Source of the DNA: a virus
Strand: one strand, 5' to 3'
IMG/VR virus record: IMGVR_UViG_3300022932_000005
Span: 1-46,906 of that record
Length of the DNA: 46,906 nt
The notes below the pieces were generated by a model that was given only the letters and a program-made list of their open reading frames with translations, made no database searches and was not told where the DNA came from. A program made the position numbers and the translations under genes. This document shows positions 1-8,082 of this stretch, in pieces. Every line of letters begins with the position of its first letter. The first letter of the stretch is position 1.

Positions 1-127
1 CGACGGTATTAACTTGGTCGCGCACTCTATCTGGGCCTGCGTAGACGGCGGTACCGACCTCGCGGTCGCCCAGGCGATACGTCGCGCAAAGAGTGCAGGC
101 GCAAACTATAACGGCGCGGTCGTCGTA
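1..127. repeat. Terminal overlap, left copy
   Basis: These 127 bases are identical to positions 46780-46906. Joining the copies restores one uninterrupted baseplate J reading frame across the junction. A length of 127 is a common largest k-mer size in short-read assemblers. I therefore read it as the overlap of a circular contig and not as a biological terminal repeat. The unit genome is 46,779 bp. Confidence 0.93.
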
Positions 128-496
128 CCTGTAACAGACGAGTTTAGCGGGCAGACTCAGAACGTAAAGTTCGACCGGCCGGACCCGATAGCCATTAATG
201 CCGAGGTTACTATCCGCTCCTCGGGAAGCGTGGCCGACCCGGTCGCTGCAGTTAAAGAGGCTATCGTCGCGTACGCCGCTGGGCTACAAGATGGGGAGCC
301 GGGCTTTACGGTCGGTACTGACGTATCGAGCTGGGAGCTGGGAGGCGCTGTAAACCGCGCTACGCCTAGTATCTTTATCGTCGGTATCCGCATTAAGAAG
401 TCCTCTGGCGGGGCGTACTCCCCGGATACTATCGTCATCGCCCTAGACGAGATAGCGACCATTACCTCCGGCCTGATTGACGTTATCCAGGTATGA
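1..496 (+). CDS. Baseplate J-like protein, C-terminal part (gene continues from 46082)
   Basis: This is the 3' part of the gene that starts at 46082 and runs through the circular junction. The frame enters with the first full codon at position 2. An ATG at 14 lies inside the gene and is not its start. Once the 127-bp overlap is removed, the whole protein is 397 aa, in the usual range for phage baseplate J/gp47-like proteins. In contractile tails this protein joins the baseplate wedge to the fibre network. Its stop overlaps the next start as ATGA (493-496), which fits the translationally coupled gp25-like, J-like, DUF2612 series. The ending, a mixed alpha/beta stretch with no low complexity, is ordinary for the family. 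The product name rests on the conserved N-terminal half and gene order. Confidence 0.85.
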   Translation, partial: DGINLVAHSIWACVDGGTDLAVAQAIRRAKSAGANYNGAVVVPVTDEFSGQTQNVKFDRPDPIAINAEVTIRSSGSVADPVAAVKEAIVAYAAGLQDGEPGFTVGTDVSSWELGGAVNRATPSIFIVGIRIKKSSGGAYSPDTIVIALDEIATITSGLIDVIQV

Positions 497-1146
497 GGAT
501 TCAAGCCCTAGATTTTAACGTTAACCTATTGCAAGCGCTGCTTTGGCAATATAACGAAGCGCTACGCCTGCAATCCCTACTCGAGCAGAAGCAGGCCTGG
601 TATGACGAAAACCAGACCGAGTTCTGGGAGAGCTGGTACCGCGATGTGTTCGACCTGCGTACCGCGAACGACTTCGGGCTGGCGGTCTGGGCGGTCATTC
701 TCAATATACCGCTGACAATTACTTCGGGCGGAGTAGCGTCTACCCGGCTATGGGGCTTCGGCCAGTATCGCCGTAACTTTAATCGCGGTAACTTCGCTCC
801 GTCTACCTCGGGCATTCGGTTGACGACCGCCCAGAAGCGCCTAGTCCTGCAGCTCCGATATTATCAGCTCGTCACCCGTGGCGATATCCCGGACATAAAC
901 CGTTTTCTTAATTATGTTTTCGCCGGTTATGGTAAAGTCTACGCAGTTGACGGCCTCACAATGACCATGAGCTACGTATTTACTTTTGCGATACCGTCGT
1001 CGCTACGTTTTGTATTAGAGAATTACGACGTATTGCCTCGCCCTGCTGGCGTAGGCGTGAACTATGTAGAGCTTATCCGGGACGTTTTCGGCTTCGGCCC
1101 TGTTCATTTAAATTTCAATCGCGGCGGGTTCGCGGGGAGTAACTAG
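493..1146 (+). CDS. DUF2612 baseplate/tail protein
   Basis: The 217-aa protein matches the DUF2612 family as I know it. It has an N-terminal helix rich in Leu, Gln and Tyr, then W-x-x-V-F-D-L-R-T-A and G-L-x-V-W-A-x-I-L motifs around residues 45-75, then an aromatic-rich C-terminal half. Two short Asn/Arg/Gly motifs (residues about 95-103 and 205-213, both of the form F-N-R-G-x-F) repeat within it. It starts at an ATGA overlap with the baseplate J gene. DUF2612 genes sit between baseplate J and fibre genes in many myoviruses and are taken to be gpI-like parts linking baseplate to fibre. Exact role is inferred from position. Confidence 0.8.
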   Translation: MRIQALDFNVNLLQALLWQYNEALRLQSLLEQKQAWYDENQTEFWESWYRDVFDLRTANDFGLAVWAVILNIPLTITSGGVASTRLWGFGQYRRNFNRGNFAPSTSGIRLTTAQKRLVLQLRYYQLVTRGDIPDINRFLNYVFAGYGKVYAVDGLTMTMSYVFTFAIPSSLRFVLENYDVLPRPAGVGVNYVELIRDVFGFGPVHLNFNRGGFAGSN

Positions 1147-1148
1147 AG

Positions 1149-2261
1149 ATGCCTCTTAATAAATTCTTTAAAGTACCGTTCGCGCTCAGTGGCGACAAGG
1201 CGGCTATCCCGGACGCGGCAGAACCCGACGGTAGCGTCAGCTATACCGAAGGCTTCACCGTGGATTATGAGCAGGACCCGGCGGTTAACCCAGCCACGGC
1301 GAAGGACGTCCCGCGCGATGAAACGAATCAGCTTTATTTTGATATTACGACCGCGTTGCTCGAGTACCAAACTAACGGTATACCGGACTGGATTACCAAC
1401 GCCCAAAACGGGGGTACGCCTTTCTCGTATGGTATTTATGCCAGGGTGCGTTATACCAACGGTAAGACCTACGAGTCCCGTAAGGCGGCGAACACGTCTC
1501 TACCGACCGTATACGCTGACTGGCGCCCTCTTGCAGACGACGACTATCTTACTATCGGTACTACGGCGTTCGAGGGAAGCGTGGCCGACGGCGAGGCGGT
1601 TTACTGGGACGCGGCTAACAGTCGATTCGACGAGGCTATCGCAGACGGTACCGGTAAGCAGAACGTTATCGGCTTTGCTGACGTAACGAACGGCCGGGTC
1701 TTTGTAGCTGGCGTAATGCCTGGGCTACTTACAGGTATGACTGGTAACGTAGTCATGTATCTGTCGGCCTCTGTTGCCGGGGCTATCACGCCTACGCAGC
1801 CCCCTACGAATACCGTAAAAATAGGTGTGGCCCGTAACGCTACCGACCTTTTTATTAATATCTCCTCCGGTACTCTGTCCGTAGCGTCTCAGGCTCAGGT
1901 AAACGCCCGCGCCGATAACGCTACCGCAGTTACTCCGCTTACTTTAGGTAACGGCTATGCGGAGAATACCGGCGCTCATGCGGGCTTTAATCTCCCCTCC
2001 TGGTTGGGCGGTTGGCGCTTCCGTTTTGGTAAAGCGACTACGCCCGCCGGCGGTTCGCTCGCTATCGCTTTCGCTACGGATATGGGCGCTGCGCCTCTCT
2101 GCTTACTTGCTTTTGTGGCCCAGTCCGGAGGCGTCGGCCGAGGAATTACGACACCTGATTCTAGCGTAACCTCCGCAGGGTTTACCGCAAACACTTTCGT
2201 TACCTCTTCCGGCGGCTCTACAGGCGAGCCTTTTTACTACCTGGCAATTACAAAGGTCTAA
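1149..2261 (+). CDS. Tail fibre protein
   Basis: This 370-aa protein begins two bases after the DUF2612 stop. Residues 1-125 form an attachment-like domain. Residues about 130-235 are Gly/Ala/Val/Thr-rich beta structure. The last about 90 residues (from G-x-x-L-P-S-W-L-G-G-W onwards, with repeated F-A and small residues and ending in a Y-L-A-I-T segment) look like the gp53-like C-terminal fibre domain that meets the receptor. It lies immediately upstream of a small fibre-assembly-type gene. It could be a short fibre adaptor that works with the much larger tailspike at 5412-7679. Receptor unknown. Confidence 0.72.
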   Translation: MPLNKFFKVPFALSGDKAAIPDAAEPDGSVSYTEGFTVDYEQDPAVNPATAKDVPRDETNQLYFDITTALLEYQTNGIPDWITNAQNGGTPFSYGIYARVRYTNGKTYESRKAANTSLPTVYADWRPLADDDYLTIGTTAFEGSVADGEAVYWDAANSRFDEAIADGTGKQNVIGFADVTNGRVFVAGVMPGLLTGMTGNVVMYLSASVAGAITPTQPPTNTVKIGVARNATDLFINISSGTLSVASQAQVNARADNATAVTPLTLGNGYAENTGAHAGFNLPSWLGGWRFRFGKATTPAGGSLAIAFATDMGAAPLCLLAFVAQSGGVGRGITTPDSSVTSAGFTANTFVTSSGGSTGEPFYYLAITKV

Positions 2262-2692
2262 TGATGGCAACTACTAAAGCTAAGTTTTCCCCGAATAAAG
2301 GCGGCATCTACCTGGTAGAAGAGGGCGCAGAGTATCCGCTCGACGCCGTAGATATCCCGAACTCGGTATACGAAAAGTACATAAACGGTGACGCGCCAGG
2401 TAAAGCGCTGGCTGTCGAGGACGGCGTAGTTAAGCTCGTCTCGCCGCCCGAAGTACCTGCAGCGCCCCAGTCGGTATTCTCCTCGCTGGAATTTATCGAG
2501 AAGTTTACCGACGAGGAGCAACTGGCTATCGTGACGGCCACGCTTGCGAATCCCACCGTTAAGCTCTGGTACGATAAGCTCCTGGCCGCTGACTCGATTA
2601 ACCTCGAGGACGCGCGCCTTATCGCCGGCATGGATGCTCTGGTAGCGGCTAGTTTGCTGACAGCCGAACGGAAAGATGCAATAATGCCGTAA
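2261..2692 (+). CDS. Putative tail fibre assembly/chaperone-like protein
   Basis: A 143-aa acidic protein whose start overlaps the fibre stop (TAATGATG). Either of two consecutive ATGs (2261 or 2264) could be used. An N-terminal module of about 65 residues is followed by a Pro/Ala linker (residues 66-75) and a helical C-terminal module with the pattern F-T-D-E-E-Q-L-A-I-V-T-A and L-W-Y-D-K-L-L-A-A. I recall similar C-terminal modules in small proteins encoded straight after tail fibres. Function as a fibre-folding helper is inferred from that position only. Confidence 0.5.
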   Translation: MMATTKAKFSPNKGGIYLVEEGAEYPLDAVDIPNSVYEKYINGDAPGKALAVEDGVVKLVSPPEVPAAPQSVFSSLEFIEKFTDEEQLAIVTATLANPTVKLWYDKLLAADSINLEDARLIAGMDALVAASLLTAERKDAIMP

Positions 2693-2731
2693 GACATTTA
2701 TCTACATACAATTATCTTTAAGGGGCGTAGC

Positions 2732-3127
2732 ATGGTTTTAGATATTACTCTCGGCCCTACTCTCTTAAAGGTACTCGATGTGGTCGGAGCATTAGCCCCG
2801 GCGCTTGTAGGCTCAGGTTTTTATATGTACCGCGGCCCGTTTGAGTGTGGCTGGAACTGGAAAACCTTCTGGACGTTTTTCTTTTCGGTCCTCTTCGGGT
2901 ATGCCGGCGGCGAGCTAGGGCAGGAAACGTCAAAGTATATAATAGCGGGGAGCTGGGCTAAGGCGGTATTGTCCGCCATAGTGAGTATGTTCTCGGTTGA
3001 ATTTTTCGAGCGCGGATACGACCGAATACCGGCTCTATGGGATAAACTTTTTGCCATGATACCGAGCTGGGAGCAACTGCGCGAACTCCTCAGTAAAGGG
3101 AAACCTAATAATGAAACTGATAAGTAA
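2732..3127 (+). CDS. Putative holin, multi-pass membrane protein
   Basis: A 131-aa protein with three likely membrane segments, at about residues 9-31, 43-61 and 67-90, and a charged C-terminal tail that includes K-G-K and N-E-T-D-K. It opens the lysis cassette, followed by a second membrane protein and the endolysin. Holins form inner-membrane lesions that release a cytoplasmic endolysin, and the endolysin here has no signal peptide. An AAGGGG ribosome-binding site lies upstream of the ATG. Its last 17 bases overlap the next gene. Family assignment is by topology and context, not by a signature motif. Confidence 0.65.
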   Translation: MVLDITLGPTLLKVLDVVGALAPALVGSGFYMYRGPFECGWNWKTFWTFFFSVLFGYAGGELGQETSKYIIAGSWAKAVLSAIVSMFSVEFFERGYDRIPALWDKLFAMIPSWEQLRELLSKGKPNNETDK

Positions 3128-3476
3128 GTTTATATTTTATATCTTGTTTATCGGGCTTATCGCCCTCTCCGTAGCGTACTGGTCGGAAGAGGTAAAAGCG
3201 TATCTCTGCTCCCTGCCGAACCCGCTAGAGCGCTTGGCGTATTTTGTGCTCTTCCTGGTCTCCGGCGCCGTCTACGTCATTAAACGAATCTGCATACCCC
3301 ACGCGCTTTATATCCTGGCGCTCTGCGGGTTCTGCGTGGCTGGCTTTTTAGGGTCTATCGGCGACCAGCCTATACTCATACTGGCGTTAAGCGCTACTTT
3401 GTTTTTAATGGTCTACGGCTACCGCATGTTCGATACGCACCGCCAGGGCCGCAAAGCCCGCCGGGTAGCCTACTAA
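3111..3476 (+). CDS. Small membrane protein of the lysis cassette (second holin or antiholin candidate)
   Basis: A 121-aa protein with about four hydrophobic segments (residues about 5-23, 43-61, 66-84 and 90-107) and a strongly basic C-terminus containing two Arg/Lys clusters. It begins inside the end of the putative holin gene and its stop touches the endolysin start (TAATG). Pairs of membrane proteins ahead of an endolysin are often a holin and its regulator. I see no periplasmic coiled coil or lipobox, so it is not an obvious spanin. Confidence 0.5.
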   Translation: MKLISKFIFYILFIGLIALSVAYWSEEVKAYLCSLPNPLERLAYFVLFLVSGAVYVIKRICIPHALYILALCGFCVAGFLGSIGDQPILILALSATLFLMVYGYRMFDTHRQGRKARRVAY

Positions 3477-3949
3477 TGGCTGCGATATCCGGGATAAGCG
3501 CGAATCTCTCCGCGTTCCTCGATATGCTGGCGAGTCCAGAAGCCGAGGGCACGGTCCTCCACGGTATGGCGAACGGCTATAACGTTATCGTCGGTGGCGA
3601 GACTTTTAGCAATTATTCCGACCACCCTCGCAAACTGGTAAGCCTGCCAAAACTGGGGATTAAATCAACGGCGGCCGGCCGCTACCAGATACTCGAGAAG
3701 AATTACGACTTCTATAAAAACGAGCTGGGCCTCCACGATTTTAGCCCGGTTGCCCAGGACGCTATCGCTATCCGGCTAATACGTGAATGCGGAGCCCTGG
3801 ACGAGATAGAGCGCGGCGAGATAGTGAAGGCTATCGCTCTCTGTAAAAGTCGCTGGGCGTCGCTTCCAGGGGCGGGCTATGGTCAACGCGAAGGCAAGCT
3901 CCCGAGCCTGCTTATCTACTACAAGAACAGCGGCGGTAAGCTTGCATGA
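3476..3949 (+). CDS. Endolysin, lambda R-type lytic transglycosylase
   Basis: A 157-aa cytoplasmic muralytic enzyme. From about residue 11 to the end it can be aligned by eye to lambda R: F-L-D-M-L-A, then E-G-T, then G-Y-x-V-I-V-G-G-E, F-x-x-Y-S-D-H-P-R-K-L-V, K-S-T-A-A-G-R-Y-Q-I-L, and W-A-S-L-P-G-A-G-Y-G-Q. Glu24 corresponds to the catalytic Glu19 of lambda R. The enzyme cleaves the MurNAc-GlcNAc bond and leaves 1,6-anhydro ends. It has no signal peptide, so it relies on the upstream holin. It overlaps the membrane protein by one base and the DUF1353 gene by four. Confidence 0.93.
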   Translation: MAAISGISANLSAFLDMLASPEAEGTVLHGMANGYNVIVGGETFSNYSDHPRKLVSLPKLGIKSTAAGRYQILEKNYDFYKNELGLHDFSPVAQDAIAIRLIRECGALDEIERGEIVKAIALCKSRWASLPGAGYGQREGKLPSLLIYYKNSGGKLA

Positions 3950-4410
3950 ACGTCGTGTTCGTCTCTCGCTACATCGACGCTACCCAGCTCGCGCCGGGCG
4001 TATGGCAGACTAACAGGGCCATGTACTACCATCTGCTCGAGGACGGCAAGCCGACGATTGAGATAGTCATCGGCGCGAACTTCGTTACGGACTTCTGCAG
4101 CGTCCCGCGTATCCCGTTCGCGTACCTCATGTTCGGCGGCCTGGCCGACTGGGCCGGTATGCTCCACGACTCGCTGTATAGCCCCTGGACTGGCGTATGC
4201 GTGAATGAGCTGGTATCGCGTAAGGTCATCGAGATAACGCGGTCCTGGGCGGACGACGTACTCGAAGCTGCATTAAAAGCGTGCGGCATCGACTGGTTTT
4301 CGCGTAAGATGATGTACGCAGCCGTTAGGCTTAAAGGCGGGGACTATTATAAAAAACCTCCGCTGTACGAGCAGGGCGTTCAACACTGGGGCTTAGATGA
4401 TAACGTATAA
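3946..4410 (+). CDS. DUF1353 protein
   Basis: A 154-aa protein with the DUF1353 hallmarks: F-V-T-D-F-C-S-V-P-R-I-P (residues about 47-58; usually T-D-F-A-S-V-P-R), then G-x-L-H-D-x-L-Y (about 72-79). The conserved His-Asp pair has been noted in this uncharacterised phage family. It starts at an ATGA overlap with the endolysin and overlaps the next gene by 14 bases. It stands where a spanin gene is often found, but has no membrane segment or lipobox. Function unknown. Confidence 0.75.
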   Translation: MNVVFVSRYIDATQLAPGVWQTNRAMYYHLLEDGKPTIEIVIGANFVTDFCSVPRIPFAYLMFGGLADWAGMLHDSLYSPWTGVCVNELVSRKVIEITRSWADDVLEAALKACGIDWFSRKMMYAAVRLKGGDYYKKPPLYEQGVQHWGLDDNV

Positions 4411-4714
4411 GCAGGGCGACACGTTCGCACCTACCGCGCAGTACCTACAGGACGACGGCGAGACCCCGGCGTCACTGGCCGGCTATACGATTACCTCCCA
4501 GATTCGCGACCAGAAGTATAACCTCGTCGAGACCCTTACGGCCACGATTACCGACGCTGCGCTGGGTCAGTTTATTTTTACACCAGTCCAGACCGACGGC
4601 TGGCCGCTCGGGACGCTACTCTGGGATATCCGCTACAACCTCGATGATGTCATAATGCACACTGAAACGGCGCATATTAAGATTGTCCGGGAAGTTACCG
4701 AGGTCATAGTATGA
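4397..4714 (+). CDS. Small beta-rich structural protein (fibre/adaptor type)
   Basis: A 105-aa protein of the kind beginning M-x-T-Y-K-Q-G-D-T-F, with G-Y-T-I-T-S-Q-I-R around residues 29-37 and P-L-G-T-L-L-W-D-I-R-Y near residues 70-80. This pattern recurs in small phage structural proteins that look like an immunoglobulin-like or BppU-type N-terminal domain. It overlaps both neighbours by a few bases and sits among tail genes, so a virion accessory role is likely. No enzymatic motif is visible. Confidence 0.5.
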   Translation: MITYKQGDTFAPTAQYLQDDGETPASLAGYTITSQIRDQKYNLVETLTATITDAALGQFIFTPVQTDGWPLGTLLWDIRYNLDDVIMHTETAHIKIVREVTEVIV

Positions 4715-5028
4715 TTACCAATATTACGACGCCCTGCGGTAGCGTTAAGCTGACTTCGATTAATGTCGGCATCTCGAGCGGCATACTTATCCCCGCTATC
4801 GTGGCCGACGACGGGCAGTACGTTATGCAGGTATCCGCAGCCAGTACCGGGCAGTACGCCCAGTTTATCGGCTGGTACTATGGTCCTGCTGGGCTCGTCG
4901 AGGATGTAGCCGACGCTACCCATTTTGGCGGGAGTAGTTCGCCAGTCGTGGGGGATACTCTTTTTATCAATAGTGGCGGGGACCGGTTACTTATTAACGG
5001 TGCTGGCGACTATTTACTTATTCAATAA
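4711..5028 (+). CDS. Small tail-associated protein
   Basis: A 105-aa protein, mostly beta-prone. Its last 25 residues contain two near-copies of an L-x-I-N-x-x-G-D motif (L-F-I-N-S-G-G-D and L-L-I-N-G-A-G-D). Such short repeats often end phage tail accessory proteins. Start is an ATGA-type overlap with the previous gene. No recognised domain. Confidence 0.45.
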   Translation: MITNITTPCGSVKLTSINVGISSGILIPAIVADDGQYVMQVSAASTGQYAQFIGWYYGPAGLVEDVADATHFGGSSSPVVGDTLFINSGGDRLLINGAGDYLLIQ

Positions 5029-5039
5029 CGGGGCGAATA

Positions 5040-5402
5040 ATGGCTAACTCAACTATAGGCGGTTTACCGGATTTTTCGGCCTCTCTTCCTTTTCTGGATT
5101 CCGACCTGGTCGCCGTCAGTCGCGGGGGCGTAGACCTTAAACGGCTGACTTACGGCCAATTAAAGGCACAGCTTAATCGCTTCTCAGGCGAAGAGGTACC
5201 CGCCGGAGCCCAGGACGGCGCGAATAAAACGTTCGTCCTATCTCGCGACCCGCTAGACGGCTCGCTTATGCTGTTTTTTAACGGTATGATTCTCACGGTT
5301 GCGGCGGGGGACTATACTCGGGTAGACGACACGTTGACCCTGATTACCTACGCGCCCAATGCCGTTAATGGTGACTCGCTAATCGCTTTCTATCAGTACT
5401 AA
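5040..5402 (+). CDS. Tail fibre accessory/trimerisation-type protein
   Basis: A 120-aa protein. The C-terminal half follows a pattern seen at the ends of many fibre proteins: A-x-D-G-x-N-K-T-F-V-L at residues about 59-69, then G-S-L-M-L-F-F-N-G, D-Y-T, and a closing G-D-S-L-I-A-F-Y-Q-Y. The N-terminal part (I-G-G-L-P and D-L-V-A-V-S-R-G-G) resembles fibre stem modules. It directly precedes the tailspike gene by nine bases and may cap or organise it. Inferred role only. Confidence 0.5.
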   Translation: MANSTIGGLPDFSASLPFLDSDLVAVSRGGVDLKRLTYGQLKAQLNRFSGEEVPAGAQDGANKTFVLSRDPLDGSLMLFFNGMILTVAAGDYTRVDDTLTLITYAPNAVNGDSLIAFYQY

Positions 5403-5411
5403 GGATTAATC

Positions 5412-7679
5412 ATGTTTAAAAAACTACTAGCGATACTCCCGTTCTTGTTTAGTACGGTCGCCCCGGCGGCCACGCAGATAGACCTCGCTACCCAGGTAAA
5501 GGGCAATCTTTCCCCGTCCCACTTAAACAGCGGAACGAACGCGAGCTCGACTACCTTCTGGACCGGCGCCGGTACGTGGCAATTACCGCCCGTTCAATCG
5601 GTAGCAGGTAAGACCGGGGCGGTAACGCTTGTACCTGGCGACGTCGGCCTGGGTAACGTCAACAATACCAGCGATTTAAATAAGCCCGTCTCAACCGCTA
5701 CGCAGACCGCGCTAGACGGTAAAAAAGATATCGTACCCCGTAAGCTGCCCGCTTCATGGCGTAATATTGCTAGTGAGACCTGCTTCCCGACAAGTAAGAC
5801 CGGCGCGCAGGCTCTATCGGTTTCGATTCATAAAAACTTTGATGACTCTTTATCTCAGGTAAAACTCGTCTACGTGAACGCGATGCGCTACGACGAGAGC
5901 GGTAGCGTCAATCCGTACAGCGTCCAGTCTAAAATCGAGTACCCGATAGGCTCTACTCCTCAAAACGTTCTATGGTCTGGGGCTACCACCGGTACTGTAC
6001 CCGGCACCGGATTAAAAACGCTAGAGAGTGACGCCGCTACGCTATCGACTCCTATCCCAAGGGGTGCTGACTTTAAGGTATGGACGTTTCATAGCGGTAC
6101 GGGGGGAATCCCTGCTTGCACCGGCGGCGACTTTAGTAGCTTTTATGAACAAGGGAGCGAGCTATTTTTACAAAATGATAACGCTGCAAACACGCATTTA
6201 AACCTGTACAACCTCAACGCGACACAACGGTCTTTATTGGCTATGTCGCCCGCTACTCTAATTTCCACTGGCGCAACGTGGGTCGGCGGGACTTTGACTA
6301 TCGCACTACCTAACCATAAACGCACCGATACAACTAACATACGGGCGATTGTGTCCGGGTTTACCCCCTCGGCCATAAACGGGACGTACGTGGCTACTTT
6401 GTCCGGTACGAACGCTATTACCGTTCCGCTGGCGGCTGACCCAGGCGCAGTAACCGAGGCCGGCATAGTACAGTTCGTCCCCATTCCCAGCGCTGCCCCA
6501 ACGTATAACGCAGGAACCGGGCTAGTCACCGTTACGCGCTCTAACGGCATTTCGGGCTTTTTATCCGGGCAGATGGTAGAAATAGTGAACGCTGTGCCGA
6601 CCGGATATAACGGCAAGTTCCGCGTCTCCCGCGTTGACGCGAACACGTTTACCTACCCCGTGGCTAGCGACCCAGGCGCTAATACTAGCGTTGGGTACTA
6701 TCGCGCAGTATCCCCTTCTAATATATACCACATTCGCCCGGCCGCCGTTATCGGGTTGTCTACGATTGATTCACCCGCCGGCGTAGGTGACTCCCGCTCA
6801 AGCCGCGGCGAGGTAGACGGGCCAAGCGATATATCTCGGCGCACCGGCGTAGCAGAGCGTTCTGTAGGGGCCGCTTACCCCCTGCTTAATCTTTCGGCAG
6901 CTAATGACCGTCTCGAGTATTACGTAACAGGCGCGGCTACAGACCACGCTATCCGCACGAATCTAGCTGCTCAATACGCTACGTCGGCCATGCTGGCGCT
7001 AGGTACAAACGACTATACAAACTACGTGGCGGGTACGTTTTCAACGCTGCAAGGCTACTATAATAGCTTCTGGAATCTGCCGCCGTGGTCTACTTTTAAA
7101 ACAGACGCTAAAAACTTTGTAGCTACTATCCCCAGCGCAAATACTGGTAGTCGCGACCAGTATTCTACGCTCGAAGGGCAGTCAACGTCGGCAACCTCTG
7201 AGGCAGTGCGTAAGCTATACAACAACATGCTACTCGCAGACGTGGGGGTCAAATATCAAAAACCTTTTGACGTCTCAACGCTATATGAGGACAAGGTAGG
7301 AACGGGCATAATGAAAGTTAGCACTAAAGCCGCTCGGAACGTAATCGTTTCAGCTACGGCAGGAGACTCGTTAATTACTTTCGACGCTTCGACACCTTTA
7401 AGCCCCACGGACCACGGCTCTAAGATATCCATAGCTGGGGCGGGCGGAGGGGCGGCTACTACATTTGGATACTTGTATTACATAAGTCCGACCCAAGCCT
7501 GGTATTTTACGACTGGAACTTTTATTGCGCCCAATACTATAGGAACTACGGTCTCCTCTGTGACGGCAAGGATTAATGTAAGGCAGCAAGTAATATTTGC
7601 TAACTCAGGGAATACTGTCCACGAATCGCCGGAGGCTTTCCAGAGTATCGACACTATCGCTTTACCCTCTCCGTTCTAG
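5412..7679 (+). CDS. Tailspike/tail fibre with SGNH-type esterase domain and signal-peptide-like N-terminus
   Basis: A 755-aa protein. Residues 1-20 look like a Sec signal: two Lys, a hydrophobic core and A-P-A-A-T. A stem follows with G-K-T-G-A-V-T-L and G-L-G-N-V-N-N-T-S-D, common in fibres. Two related beta modules lie near residues 291-350 and 360-425, each ending in A-x-D-P-G-A. An SGNH hydrolase is suggested by G-D-S (Ser461), G-T-N-D (Asn533) and a C-terminal His737. The usual Asp three residues before His is Asn734. A 90-residue beta-rich insertion (about 636-725) splits blocks III and V. I infer deacetylation of an O-acetylated surface polysaccharide. The gene converges on the - strand cluster with a hairpin between them. 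Confidence 0.72.
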   Translation: MFKKLLAILPFLFSTVAPAATQIDLATQVKGNLSPSHLNSGTNASSTTFWTGAGTWQLPPVQSVAGKTGAVTLVPGDVGLGNVNNTSDLNKPVSTATQTALDGKKDIVPRKLPASWRNIASETCFPTSKTGAQALSVSIHKNFDDSLSQVKLVYVNAMRYDESGSVNPYSVQSKIEYPIGSTPQNVLWSGATTGTVPGTGLKTLESDAATLSTPIPRGADFKVWTFHSGTGGIPACTGGDFSSFYEQGSELFLQNDNAANTHLNLYNLNATQRSLLAMSPATLISTGATWVGGTLTIALPNHKRTDTTNIRAIVSGFTPSAINGTYVATLSGTNAITVPLAADPGAVTEAGIVQFVPIPSAAPTYNAGTGLVTVTRSNGISGFLSGQMVEIVNAVPTGYNGKFRVSRVDANTFTYPVASDPGANTSVGYYRAVSPSNIYHIRPAAVIGLSTIDSPAGVGDSRSSRGEVDGPSDISRRTGVAERSVGAAYPLLNLSAANDRLEYYVTGAATDHAIRTNLAAQYATSAMLALGTNDYTNYVAGTFSTLQGYYNSFWNLPPWSTFKTDAKNFVATIPSANTGSRDQYSTLEGQSTSATSEAVRKLYNNMLLADVGVKYQKPFDVSTLYEDKVGTGIMKVSTKAARNVIVSATAGDSLITFDASTPLSPTDHGSKISIAGAGGGAATTFGYLYYISPTQAWYFTTGTFIAPNTIGTTVSSVTARINVRQQVIFANSGNTVHESPEAFQSIDTIALPSPF

Positions 7680-7690
7680 GAATCTACAAA

Positions 7691-7737
7691 TAGCCGGGTC
7701 ATTACCATAACTATTTTTATGAGTATTAATCCGGCTA
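7691..7737. terminator. Bidirectional hairpin between convergent operons
   Basis: TAGCCGG at 7691-7697 pairs with CCGGCTA at 7731-7737. Inside it, CATAA (7706-7710) pairs with TTATG (7717-7721) around an AT loop. It lies in the 64-bp gap between the rightward tailspike gene and the leftward early cluster. A clean U-run is absent on both sides, so efficiency is uncertain. Confidence 0.55.
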
Positions 7738-7743
7738 TCGTAG

Positions 7744-8082
7744 TCATACCGTCCCCCTAGTTTGATTTAATTGATATACCAGGCTCAGCGCTTCCCGCTC
7801 GGCTAACTGGTGCTCGATATTGTACTGGTCGAACTCCTCCGGCATACGCGCAAACCACTCACCGCGCTCAAAGTAGATATGCGGTTTAATCCGCTTCCAG
7901 GTAAGACGGCCGAGGTCCAGCGAGACGGCGGTATTCTGCTTACGTGGAATAGGTACCGTACGGCTATCCGTCAGTATCGCCCACAAATGGGCCAGGTAGT
8001 AGCCGACGGTTTTCTCGCCCACGTTGAGCGTGGCGACCGACTGGATGAACTGCCGGCGCTGCGGTAATTGAAAGTCTAGCAT
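7744..8082 (-). CDS. Hypothetical protein, last gene of the leftward early cluster
   Basis: A 112-aa protein with a basic, aromatic middle (W-K-R-I-K-P-H-I-Y-F around residue 61) and a helical end. I do not recognise a family. Its ATG shares one base with the stop of the upstream 66-aa gene (TAATG), so the two are coupled and depend on the operator-promoter at 8327-8354. No signal peptide or membrane segment. Confidence 0.7.
   Translation of the reverse strand: MLDFQLPQRRQFIQSVATLNVGEKTVGYYLAHLWAILTDSRTVPIPRKQNTAVSLDLGRLTWKRIKPHIYFERGEWFARMPEEFDQYNIEHQLAEREALSLVYQLNQTRGTV

Noticed and set aside
1-127. Direct terminal repeat of the virion DNA
   Set aside because: Length matches an assembler k-mer and the repeat lies inside one gene. 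Real short terminal repeats are rarely placed within a baseplate gene.
14-496. Treating the frame from ATG 14 as a complete small gene
   Set aside because: The frame is open to the window edge and joins seamlessly to the gene beginning at 46082.
6143-6646. A 167-aa - strand frame opposite the tailspike
   Set aside because: Antisense frame in a biased coding region. No ribosome site or family resemblance.
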